Positions 20,845-31,177 of a stretch of 64,000 bases of DNA are shown piece after piece. The notes beneath the pieces are model-generated. The model was given only the letters and a program-made list of their open reading frames with translations, was not told the DNA's origin and searched no databases. Numbering within the stretch: the first letter of the stretch is position 1; every line of letters begins with the position of its first letter. The position numbers and the translations under genes are program-made. Source of the stretch: Combretum micranthum (lineage: Eukaryota; Streptophyta; Magnoliopsida; Myrtales; Combretaceae); assembly GCA_024138025.1 (NCBI GenBank), contig JAMXBD010001578.1, positions 1-64,000 of the forward strand. The letters are read 5' to 3'.

Positions 20845-21980
20845 AAAGTAAAGCAGAAAAGTATTTAGACGGAAATGAGAATCTGATAAGCCAGAAACTA
20901 AAGTAGAAGGTAATCTGGAAATAAAAATTAATAATCCTGAAAGTTCAAAAGCATAGAAATATAAATCATCACATCCCCCTAGTTTAATTATTGGTGATAT
21001 AGAATTTGGAACTAGAACCAGATCTAAATTACAAGACCTGGAAAATCATTTTGCTTTATTGTCTCAAATAGAACCAAATAAAATTGATGAAGCTTTAAAT
21101 GATAATAATTGGATCAATGCAATGCAAGAAGAATTAAGTCAATTTCAAAGAAATAATGTTTGGAACCTAGTACTTAGATGACAAAATAAATCTGTTATGA
21201 GCACTAAGTAGGTTTTTAAAAATAAACTAGATGAAAATGGAAAAATTGTTAGAAATAAAGCTAGGCTTGTAGCTAAAGGATATTCACAAGAAGAAGGAAC
21301 AGACTATGATGAAACATATGCACCTGTTGCTAAACTTGAAGCTATACGTCTTTTGCTTGCTTATGCTTATTTTAAAGACTTTCAATTGTTTCAAATGGAT
21401 TTGAAAAGTGCATTTTTGAATGGTTATATTAAAGAAGAAGCGTATGTTGAACAACTGCCTGGATTTAAGGATCCATTTAAGCTCGAATATGTTTTTAAGT
21501 TAAAAAAAGCTTTGTATGGACTGAAACAAGCACCAAGAGCTTGGTATGAGAGACTCGTGAGTATCTCATCTCAAGTGAATATCAAAGAGGTACGATTGAC
21601 ACAACCTTATTTATAAAGCATTATAATGATATAATAGTTGTACAAATATATGTTGATGACATAATATTTGGATCAACTCATGAACAATATTATCAAGAAT
21701 TTGCAAAGCTTATGCTGGCTGAATTTAAAATGTCCATGATGGGTGAACTAAACTTCTTTTTAGGATTATAAATCAAACAAACAAAAGAAGGAATTTTCAT
21801 TCGCCAAGAGAAGTATACCAAATAAATATTGAAAAAGTTTGGATATGAGAATTCAAAAGAAGTTGTTACACCAATGAGTTCTTCTACAATATTAGATTTT
21901 GACTCTCAAGATAAGAAAGTGAATAAAAAATTGTATAGAAGCTTGATTTTTTTCTTTTATATTTGATCTTCTAGACCATA
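20845..21980 (+). pseudogene. Sirevirus reverse transcriptase
   Basis: A low-complexity Lys/Asn linker (20845-20990) leads to the RT entry (NNVWNLV near 21155). Then come NKARLVAKGYSQEEG (21255-21300), the catalytic MDLKSAFLNG (about 21395), ALYGLKQAPRAWYE (about 21510) and the catalytic YVDDIIFG at 21649-21672. After that come MGELNFFLG and the KYTK/VTPMS segments. A frameshift after AWYER (about 21555) and stops, several of them TGG-to-TAG or CAA-to-TAA, disable it. The sequence style is that of Sireviruses. Confidence 0.92.
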
Positions 21981-22588
21981 TATTTTATTTTCTATTCATA
22001 TTTGTGCAAGATTTTAAAGTAGTCTAATTGAAACATATTTAAAAGCTGTTAAAAGAATTTTCAAGTACATTGCATGTACTGCAAAATTAGGAATCTGGTA
22101 TCCCAAAAATGAAAATTTTGAATTAATTGGATACTCAGATGTTGATTATGCAAGATGTAAAATTGATAGAAAAAGTGCATATGGTACTTATCAATTCTTA
22201 GGAAATAAACTTATTTCTTAGTCTTCAAAGAAATAGAGTTCAGTTGTCTTATCAACAGCAGAAGCTGAATATGTTTCAATTGGAAATTGTTGTGCACAAT
22301 TTCTTTAGATAAAATAACAATTACAAGATTATTGATTAAATTATAAAAATATATCTTTAAAATGTGATAATACGAGTGCAATTAATTAACAAAAAATCTA
22401 TGCATCATTCTATATCTAAACATATAGAAATTAGACATGACTTTATTAGGGATTATGTGGCTAATGGAAATATTAATATTGAATTTATCTCTACTAAAAA
22501 TCAATGTGCCGATATTTTTACAAAACCACTAGATAAAAATAAATTTGAATTCTTAAGAAACGAAATTGGAATGTGCTATCCTTTTTGA
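21981..22588 (+). pseudogene. Sirevirus RNase H and pol C-terminus
   Basis: LIGYSDVDYA (22120) and LSTAEAEYVS (about 22250) are the copia RNase H boxes. The tail KHIEIRHDFIRDYV, then ADIFTKPLDKNKFEFLRN, ends at the natural stop 22586-22588. Stops near 22220, 22235 and 22305-22320 fit TGG or CAG/CAA changed to TAG/TAA. Confidence 0.88.
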
Positions 22589-22635
22589 ATATTTTTGTAA
22601 TATAAAGATAAATAAATTATAAAGAACGGCAATTG

Positions 22636-22746
22636 TGTCATTTGATATAAAATAAGAGGGTTTATGGTCAACCCTAAAGTATATAAAAGAATTATTAAGA
22701 AGGGTCAAAGTGTCAAAGGATATTAAATAAGAAGGTTTTATGGTCA
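22636..22746 (+). repeat. Direct duplication, 74-bp offset, after Sirevirus pol
   Basis: 22636-22671 and 22710-22746 share TGTCA(N)6ATA(N)2AAATAAGA and TTATGGTCAA. This is the pol-env spacer of the Sirevirus. Confidence 0.6.
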
Positions 22747-22759
22747 AAGTTTAAATATA

Positions 22760-25074
22760 ATTGTATTGTATTCACAAGGCAAAGACTTGATTAAGAAAAG
22801 ATTTTGGCAGAGTATACATCGGCTTCAATGCTTCCGGCATAGACTGCTTAAATTCGACATGAACCTAGCGTTTTTCCTAAGCAATATACCTCTATAAACA
22901 GACCCTTAACCTACGAATTTGTCACAACATTTCTCAGTCAAAACCCTAGATGAATTTGGACATGTGGAAGTCACGTGCGAATGATTCGACGATTTTGGAG
23001 TAGGCCTACATTTAAGCCGCCAGCCAACGCCTAAATACAATCGACGACGACCTAAACTCTAGCTTGGAGCTTTGGAGGAAAAATTATGCGAATTGAGAAA
23101 TTGGCAACGTTGGATATGGTTTGAGATCCGAGAGTTTTAAGTTGCCAACTTTGTTTCCTACACGTCCAACCTATATCCCTTTGAGATTTAACTCTATAAA
23201 TACGCCCTAAACTCAGTCATAACCTTCATAACCTCTCTTAAACATATAGAAACCCTAGCCGATACTCTCCAAGATGGATTTCATTAGGGAATTGGGTAAG
23301 TAACATCTGCTAATCCTTTACTTCGTTCTAGGATGTTTTCTTTCTAAGATTGTGTTGTTGTTTGGTGAAGGGAATTGATCTTTGGTGGAAATTGAAGGAA
23401 AACCTTAAGTGTGGAAATTAGGGATTTCAGATCTACAATCAATTAAAGAAGGTAAGACTCAATTCGAAACTATAATTCAAAGATCTTAAGTTGTTAGGAG
23501 AATGTGAATCATATATATTGTTGAAGATGAAATGTGAATGCATAAACAATGGTGAACAAGAAATCTTGGGAATTAGATTTCTTTATATCATTGGTGTTAA
23601 TTGGAGATCTTGGTTCTACATTCTGAAAGGTGTGAGATCCAAGGTTCTAAGCAAAATAATGAATCCTTTCAATGTTATGTTAAGAGATGGAATCTTATCT
23701 GATAGTTGTGCTATTACCGATTGAGGATTTTAAAGTTTTTGAGGAATTCGGAGAAATTGGCATTCTAGGGTTTCGTTGTTTGGTGATCTTAGAAGACAGG
23801 TGTGTAGATCTAATATGAAAAACCTTATGTTTTGAGATTGTGGATTTGAGGGTTAGGGTTCAAATATGAATATGAAATTGGATTTTGAATTGATGTATGT
23901 TATTATTCAGGTTTTGGTGAATTAGGGTTTATATCTATGGTAAAGGATTGGTGATATTGAAGTTATGGAAAGCGAATCCAAGTACAACCTTACCATGTTT
24001 GATTGTTTGTGCTTGTGACTTTAATTGAATTGAGTATTAGTTGTGCTTGGTTGCGATTAGTAAAGACCACGTCAAGTGTGATACTAATGCTGACAACCTG
24101 ATGATTTATGTGTGAGGTTGTCCCGAGTGGACTCGTGCATAGAGATAATTTCGGTAGTTTAGCAATAGTGCGAGCACGACACCTGGGTATGTGCGAGATT
24201 CCCAACACCATATATGTATGTAATTATCTATTTTCTATATTGGATGTTTTTAGGAAGTCATGAGATACTCCGAGTTTGGGGCTAGTGTACAATAGCTTAG
24301 AACTATGTTAGTTGCTTGGCTAATTTGAAGATATTGGGTCTGTTTGTTTTGGCTTTTTTCCGGCAGATACAGATACTTTTTCAAACTTTTTGCTAACAAA
24401 TTATTTATCAAGAAATAGATATAGATAAAAAAAAAGTTGACAGTTCTCATCAAAAGATCAAATAGAACAAATATAGATAAAATTTAGATGCAAATCGGAC
24501 ATATTTACATATATCATTTTAAAAAAGATACAGATACAGATGAAAAATAGACAATCCAAACAGACCCAATAATTGGTGTTTGTTGCATTAGTATCTAAGT
24601 CGTATGTGATATTGCTTATTGCTTGATCATGTGCATGTGTTTTTGGTTTGGCGTATGGGGCGTTTTTCGCTCAATCCTTATTTTTCTAACAAGTACAGGT
24701 GAGGATTCTATTATCTATGATTTGATGGGATACGACGTATTCGTGGACTATGGGGAAAGCGATAGCGGATTTGATCCTTCTACTGATAGTTGAGATTAGT
24801 GATCCTGGATCTAGTGATTGCAGGAAAGAAAAATAATATTTTTATGATTAGTTTATTATTATATTAGAGATTATGTTATTTCTTTAAAGTTAAATTGCTT
24901 AGTTTTATGATTTAGATGAATTGAGGACATTTTATTTCAAGTATCCTTTATTGGAGAGTTATTGGTGATATTTGAGTTATATATATTGGTAGATTAGAAA
25001 ATATAGCCTTTGTGTATCAATCTTTGGTAACGACACGTGGCGAGTTGATAACGCCTTTAGTTTTGGGCGTTACA
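22760..25074 (+). repeat. Family-D LTR inserted between Sirevirus pol and env-like region
   Basis: Ends TTTGGGCGTTACA at 25074 and aligns, inverted, with 880-2810. The right flank ATTTT also occurs at 22801-22805, but the next bases are GG, not TG, so a left edge near 22760-22806 is unproved. Contents are a GC-bearing patch (22815-22850 and 22990-23060), a TATA box at 23195-23204, a CAGGTGAGG splice-like motif at 24697-24706, and a short frame at 23491-23724 with no known match. No internal coding sequence of element D is present, so this is a solo LTR or LTR fragment. Confidence 0.65.
23195..23204 (+). promoter_or_regulatory. LTR TATA box, family D
   Basis: TATAAATACG, about 120 bp before a clear ATG region and preceded by CG-containing sequence. 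This is the likely core promoter of the D LTR. Confidence 0.5.
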
Positions 25075-25210
25075 ATTTTGTTATGTACTAAAATTAAAAA
25101 AAAAAAAAGCCTTTTTATGGGAAATAAGCTTATGAAATTAAATATAAGGACTTTTTAAATCTTGCCTTTTCAACTTCTTGTAATAACCTATACCCTTGTC
25201 AGTCTCTATA

Positions 25211-25230
25211 CTCTCTCTCTCTCTCTCTCT
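25211..25230 (+). repeat. (CT)n microsatellite
   Basis: About ten CT units just upstream of the env-like region of the Sirevirus. Confidence 0.95.
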
Positions 25231-25284
25231 TTCAAAGAATCATCTCGTTCTTCAAAATTTCTTTCTCTAAAAAAATCAAAACCC

Positions 25285-26893
25285 TAAGCAATGCCTCTAT
25301 GGTAATCATCATGTCTTTTGTCAAAAGGATTCAAATCCAAGAACACGAAAGAACACATTATGATCCAAGATGAAACCACAAGCTCTGAAGAAGTTTTTGA
25401 AACTCTTACATGAGAAGGAACGACTTAAGAAGTTCATTCAAAATACATGCATGATAATGAGCCAAAGTCTGAGAAGGAAAATAATAGAAAAGAATATGGA
25501 AATCAGAACATAAAAGGTGATGAAGAAGAATCTGAAGAACCCAAATTAATATTAAACCCTGAGTCAGAGAATAATGCAGAGGATATTGATGTGGAACCCC
25601 AAAACAAGAAAAAGTGGAAGCTTGCTTCGTGTTCAGCCAAGAAAGAGTTAATGACAAAGAAAGGAAAAAGCATCTCAAATAAGGTGCTTGAATGTGCTTA
25701 TGTTGATTTTAATTTTTTTAAATCAAATAGATTTTATTGGGATCACTGGCAGAATAGAATAGGATGTAAGAATGTATGCTGACTAATTTGGTTGATGGAT
25801 GTTTAGTTAGAGAATTTTATGATAATCTGATATAGTTGGAAGATTTTTCTATGAAATAAAAAATTGTTGGAAAGACTATAAATATGAGTAGGAAGGAATT
25901 AATCGACTATTTTAAAATGAAAGATGACAAGGATGATGATAGGTTGGTGACATTACAATTGCAAAGAAATGATCTTTACAAAGAAATCAATGATGGAGTA
26001 GGAGAGTTTGTTGAAAAGACATCTTTTCTACTGATTTTGAGTTGTTGGTTCGATTATGGCATAAAGTAGTAGTAACTATATTTTACCCAAGAATGGTTGT
26101 TCCATAACTATTTCAATGGAGGAAGCTCTAGCAGTTCTGGTAATTAAGAAGAAATTAAAGATTGATATGCCTAGTATGATACTCAAAAACTTGTGAAGAA
26201 TTAGAGAAAATAGACCCTGCGACAATTTGCTTATGAAATTTTTCAGATTTAAGAGAGTTAATTCACCTAAGCATTTTCAAGTACCAATCAGGTTGAAAAG
26301 AATCGGGGAAATTAATTTGAAATGCATCGGGATTCTTGTTTCTAAAAAGCTATGGTTGTCTAAGGATGGTGCTTGGTATAGACATTCGAATTTTACCAAG
26401 ATCAAATTTGATTGGAAAAGGATTAAAGATCTTACTGAGGGGGAGCTAGTTCTTGAAGAAGAAAGTGGATTAGAAGGAAATGAACATTATGATAAATCTG
26501 AAAAACAACCATCTAGGAGAGCTGAGAAGGAGGAAATGATAGGAAAAACAAAGAAAAGTTATCAAATCATGATTGGTGGGAAAGTTTGAAATAAATGAAG
26601 GAAAAAGAATTCAAGATGAAAGTGAGTTAGAAAGTAACTTAGAAGGTCCACCAGCTAGACCTCCTAATGAATCATCCAAATCAAATTTTGAATATGATAT
26701 TGTGGATCTTATTGAAAGGAATTTTCAAGACATAAAGAAGGATCTCACTGATTCACTTCTCAATGCCTTCAAAGGATTTACTCAAAATGCACCAGTTGGC
26801 AACCACAGTGAGAAATCAACAGAAGCTGAAACTGTACTTGAAGCTGTTTCTCCTACTCAAGTTTTTGCTCCTATATATGACGATCAGAAGTAA
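25285..26893 (+). pseudogene. Sirevirus env-like / putative plant transposon protein, broken
   Basis: It lies between pol and 3' LTR, the place of the env-like ORF in Sireviruses. The opening is acidic and Lys-rich (25369-25640; EESEEPKLI, KKKWKLASCS). Then comes a more ordered segment (VLECAYVDFNFF and FYWDHWQNRIGC) and LVREFY with GKTINMSRKELIDYF near 25800-25900, which has the look of the putative plant transposon protein domain (Transposase_32). Open pieces follow at 25884-26069, 26227-26589 and 26573-26893; the last is acidic with a possible helix (DIVDLIERNFQDIKKDL). Function is unknown even in intact members; membrane segments are not evident here. Multiple stops and frame changes make it a pseudogene. 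Confidence 0.6.
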
Positions 26894-27264
26894 GACACTC
26901 TAGCCTCAAAGAACTTGTAGCTCATTCCTTTTGCTCAACCACCAGATTCTTAACCACATTTGAGCCCTTCTTAAGTAGAAATTGACTCATATGTCACCTT
27001 CTTCAATGAAAAAACATTATCCATCATCCACCTCATCAAGTCTTTCCCAGTGCAAAAAGATAAAAGCTAAAAAAATCTATTTAAAATATAGAGTTTAAGA
27101 AAGATTAGCAATTTTATTTTTAAATGTTCTGTAGACTGCTTTAATTTGTTTCTAGTTATGCTATGAAGACTTTGCAGCTTGCTTAGTTTATGTGTTAATG
27201 TTTCAATTTGTTGATATTACTAAGTTTCTTTGTTAATCTTAATATAACTTTTTATGATGCTAAC
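26894..27264 (+). other. Sirevirus 3' untranslated region
   Basis: AT-rich, no ORF above background, between the env-like stop and the first polypurine tract. Nothing else is recognised. Confidence 0.6.
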
Positions 27265-27281
27265 AAAAAAGGGGAGAAAAG
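27265..27281 (+). other. Upstream polypurine tract (Sirevirus multiple-PPT)
   Basis: A run AAAAAAGGGGAGAAAAG preceded by GATGCTAAC. Repeated AAAGGGGAGA-type tracts before the 3' LTR are a known Sirevirus hallmark. Confidence 0.7.
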
Positions 27282-27346
27282 TCAACAAAATTGAATTATC
27301 TCATTCATAAAAACAATCATTTTGTTTATAAGGGTTTTGTTATCAT

Positions 27347-27361
27347 AAAAAAGGAGAAGAA
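27347..27361 (+). other. LTR-proximal polypurine tract of Sirevirus
   Basis: AAAAAAGGAGAAGAA immediately before the LTR start TGTTGG at 27362. A related GATGATAACAAAAAGG motif appears again just inside the LTR. Confidence 0.75.
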
Positions 27362-27919
27362 TGTTGGTTTCTCTCAATATTGATTTTGATGATAACAAAA
27401 AGGATTAAGTGATTACTAACAAATTCAATAAGTGTGCAGTGCTTAAGTATGATTAAAGCTTTATGAAAATGATTTACAAAAAGGATACAACTCAAAAAGT
27501 AATTCAGAATATGTTCGGAAAAGTGTTTCAAGAACAAGTGAACAGTCAGAAGGTAAATCAGAGGAAAACGTCTCCATGAACACAACATACGAGTCTAACG
27601 AATAGATTTCAAGAAATTGGATTTTCTTTGATTCTTTTTGGATTTGAAGACCCAGCTCCAAAGTTGAATGTATTTAGGTAATACATTCAAATATGTTCCA
27701 CTAAGTTGGTTCAAATATCTAAAGGGACTCAAGTTTTTATTAGATTAAAGCTTATTCTTAAAGAATTAAGTTTTTGATAGCAATTTAAGTTCGAATTTTT
27801 TTTAAGGACATATCCAAGACTCGACTTAGACATAAGAAGCTGATCTATTTGTCTTTCTTATCTAATTGTCTTTTAAGTTATGTTTTAATAAAGACAAGGA
27901 TTTCAATTTCAAGAGAAAA
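27362..27919 (+). repeat. Sirevirus 3' LTR, interrupted
   Basis: Starts TGTTGG after the polypurine tract. It ends after 558 bp where a family-B LTR starts at 27920. Its remainder is not recognised elsewhere in the window. Confidence 0.7.
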
Positions 27920-28245
27920 TGTAAACCCTGAGATTTTTCATACAGATAAAAATAGAAATAGATAGAAAAAAATAAAATAGAAAATAGATAGCTTATTTTG
28001 AAGCCAACAAAAAATATAGAATGAAACTATAAGTAGTATTGGTCCTATCTATGGTTTTAAACCTTAAAACTTAACTAGTATCAAACACTACTAATAATAT
28101 TTTATAATAGGTATCAAAAACTTAAGATACAAGAAATAATCCAAATAAGATTTTAAGCTTATTCAAAAGCAATTACCCGATAACGCTTATAGTTAGGAAA
28201 CGACAATTAAAGAATGAACTATTAGGGTTATAAATACACAATAGA
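27920..28245 (+). repeat. Family-B LTR number 1, first segment
   Basis: Starts TGTAAACCCTGAG and aligns with 37010-37335. It is cut at 28245 by the unit 28246-36677 and resumes at 36683 (after the TSD copy ATAGA at 36678-36682): the join TAAATACACAATAGA / AACATAAACAG matches the uninterrupted sequence near 37320-37345. Confidence 0.8.
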
Positions 28246-28668
28246 TGTCACGCCCCAAAGTGTGCCCCACACGTGACAGTCTGCCACACTCAACATTTAA
28301 ACTCAAGTAAGGCAACCTTAGTTTTTCCATGAGTTTGAACATCGGGTGTAAGGCTCACTCTCAACATTTATAGACCATACTTTGCTTCGTAATAGCTTAA
28401 GGAGACATACATGGTAGCAAGAACGTAAATCATGACCGTTTTACAGAGAATTATTCTATTACATGAGCTAGGGGGCATACCCCCGATAACAATGCTAAGA
28501 ATTCTCAAGCTCGCAAATTCCTTGTATTGTCCTTCAGACACCGGTTACGGGAAACAGGATTAGAAGTACATTTCTACTTTTAGATCCCAGCCTTAACAAA
28601 AGCTCCTCAACCTCTAAGAGTTGTACCTGATGTCCCCGGGTCCTTGGAGACAGCCAAAGGTATTCATA

Positions 28669-29321
28669 CTGCAACAGGAAACTATTGGGGTATAAGCTAC
28701 ACTAGCTTAGTGAGTGAAAACTTCCGAATCACAATTAAGACAATTCATTCAAACAAGTGATTATTCCAGCAAATGGTATGCATCAGACAAATGAGTTCAA
28801 CAAACATATGACCAGTCGAAAGTCATATGTGGATGGACTTGCACCCTCCATCCCGGGTTAGCAGATTAACGAATCCTGCGGTACGACGCCGTTTAAGCTC
28901 ACGGTCAACTGAATAATAATTCGTTTTATGGATCACGATTAACCAACAATTTCGTTTCATGGATCATGATTAACCAACATATTCGTTTTATGGGTCACGA
29001 AAAACCAACAAATGCTAATGCTCCATCCCATCGTGATATGCATGAGTCCAATTATAATTGAGGTCAAATATGGATTATTCCAATTCTTTTAGGTGTCCAA
29101 CAATTATTTGCAGACAATCAATATAACTTCTAAATAAACAAGCAGCAGCTTAACACTCGGTTTCGATATTCCTTAAGTTCCACTTCACATATCAACAACA
29201 GACAAGTATATAATTCCCATATACCCCATTATGCATAATCATCTTTTTATCTTTGCCTAAACAACTAATGCCACTATCATTACAATCACAAGCAATAATT
29301 GAGAGCGGAAGTAGTACTCAC
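28669..29321 (-). other. Intron-like interval in LTR, copy 4 (653 bp)
   Basis: On the minus strand the donor is CCGA/GTGAGTAC at 29321 and the acceptor TTTCCTGTTGCAG ends at 28669. Both sites are strong. Confidence 0.45.
28922..29006 (-). repeat. Minisatellite, 31-bp period, three units
   Basis: Units start at 28922, 28953 and 28984 and share CGTTTTATGGATCACGATTAA. This is the reverse complement of the unit at 18451-18544. One or two degraded units remain in the LTRs at 44180 and 59458. Confidence 0.85.
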
Positions 29322-29485
29322 TCGGCCATGGTTCGCCGGTCTTTTAGTAATAGTAATCGGGTGGTAATGTATCGTCTTGCTCGGGATCACCTACCAAATA
29401 AGAATAACCTAATAAGAATCTCCTCACTAAACTAATTTAAGCTATACATCTAAACTACACAATTTCGGAATTCTCGCTATTTGCG

Positions 29486-29536
29486 GAAGCTCCGACTTAA
29501 AACGGCCATAACTTGGTCATTTTAACTCGGAATTTC
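29486..29536 (-). other. Conserved LTR hairpin, copy 4
   Basis: Arms 29518-29536 and 29486-29504 read on the minus strand. Two mismatches and two G-U pairs remain, and one position that is mismatched in other copies is a G-C pair here. Confidence 0.6.
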
Positions 29537-30917
29537 GCAAATTTTATATCGATCTCTATCTACTTCGAAAGATCTATCTATTCCTAATATAATTTTAAAG
29601 TTTTGAAAACATTAAGGTCATGGAAAAGTGGGATCAGTTATGTTCTGTAACTTTTCCAATTCCGAAAAATTGTTTCGCATTTGATAAAAATGTTCCTAGT
29701 TGATGATTCATGTATAGATGGTATATGAATGAATTCCTAATATGAATATCATGTAATGAGCTCAATATATGCATGGTTTTGATGATCTTTGATGATGGAC
29801 TCTTATGAACTACTAATTATTAAGAACTCCATAATGATCACCTATGAAAAGCTATTCTTTCCAACTTTACATTCCCTAGGGTTTTTATGATTTTATTCTT
29901 GAAATTTACTTACCATCTAAATAAAAATGAGTTCTCAATATCTATACTAATCATGACCTTCATTTACGCATAAAAATCCACATTTTTCATTGGGTAAATA
30001 TGTTTTTAAACAAGCTACTCACAAAAATCCGAATTTTGTAAATTTCCTTTTCTTGCATTTTCTTTATGAGAAAACTTGTTTAATGCATAAAAAATTGAAG
30101 CTTCATTATATCTATTATCTAAGGACTCCATTTAACTCATAAAACATGCCATCTAAGCTTGGATACTAAGTGTTTTTGTAGGCATTATCCAAAAATACGA
30201 ATTTGACCATTAACCACTATATCAATATTTTTCATTCTAATCTTCACTACTTGTTTTACATTTTTCTCATGCCTAAACTCATCTGAACTTATGAAAATCA
30301 TTCCTTAAGGGCATCTATTACATATACCTTCCATTTTTTATGAAAAATATGAGTTTTAAAGTGGTTTTGGTGGTTTTTAAAGTAGGGTTCCAAAATCACC
30401 CGAATTTTCAACTAAACATTCCTAACCAAATATTTTTCTTTTCAAGTTTCTTGTCTTCTATACATGTAGATCTACCATCTAACCTATCTATACATAGGCA
30501 AGGCTACATTTTTATGATCATCAATGCATGAAAATCAAAATAACATATGAACATAAATGTAGATGAAGTTGTGAATGTCTAAACACTAGATCTACTAAAT
30601 ATAATGCATGAATCATGAGTTTCATGGCATGAACATAAATATCTATGCAAGATTCCTACTTTACATGCATGAACAAGATAATATCTCAACAAAAGCTCCT
30701 TTAAACTCACTCTAGATCCACTTCTTGTGATGGCTTGATATTCTTGTACAAGTGTTTTCATGTCCCTAGCATATGCTCACTGGGATTAAATGTGAAAAAC
30801 ATACATGAATAGCTTTGCCATTACAAGAAAATGTAGGAATAAGGTTTAGAATCATCACCTAAAGAAGTTTGGAAGATGAAATGAAGAAGAAAGGAGTTGT
30901 GTGTGTGAGTGTGAGAA

Positions 30918-30935
30918 GGGGGGGGGGGGGGGGGG
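30918..30935 (-). repeat. Poly-G run, 18 G (C-run on sense strand of LTR)
   Basis: Uninterrupted G18 in the leader region of the minus-strand LTR, flanked by a (GT)n stretch. Confidence 0.95.
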
Positions 30936-31033
30936 TGCGCGAGGGCTTCACGGCAACAATAGGGAAGGAAGAGAAGGTTTTCTCTTTTGAAAAAATTTGA
31001 CAAGTGAGAAATGAGGAGAGAGAGAGAACATTA

Positions 31034-31050
31034 GTTTATATATTAATGGA
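31034..31050 (-). promoter_or_regulatory. LTR TATA box, chimeric A LTR
   Basis: The minus strand reads TCCATTAATATATAAAC, placed between two C-rich sense-strand tracts and upstream of the CT-rich leader, as in sister LTRs. Confidence 0.5.
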
Positions 31051-31105
31051 TTAGGTTTTAATTGAATAAAATGAGTAAAAATAATTCAAATTGAGAGGGA
31101 AATGA

Positions 31106-31177
31106 GGGGGGGGGGGGGGGGGGGGGGGTTGGTTGGGGGGGCGCCGGCCACTTGGGGTTGTGTGTGTGTGTGTGTGT
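31106..31177 (-). repeat. G23 run, GGCGCCGGCC patch and (TG)n
   Basis: G23 at 31106-31128, a further G7 run and a GC-rich patch to about 31150, then (TG)n at 31159-31177. This lies about 60-130 bp upstream of the LTR TATA box on the minus strand, where sister LTRs have shorter CCCC/GGCGCC patches. Confidence 0.9.

Noticed and set aside
25406..25678. 90-codon minus-strand frame
   Set aside because: Antisense shadow of the Sirevirus env-like coding stretch.
28922..29006. Regular direct repeats resembling a CRISPR array
   Set aside because: Units are near-continuous with 8-bp gaps, only three copies, in a plant LTR; a minisatellite explains it.
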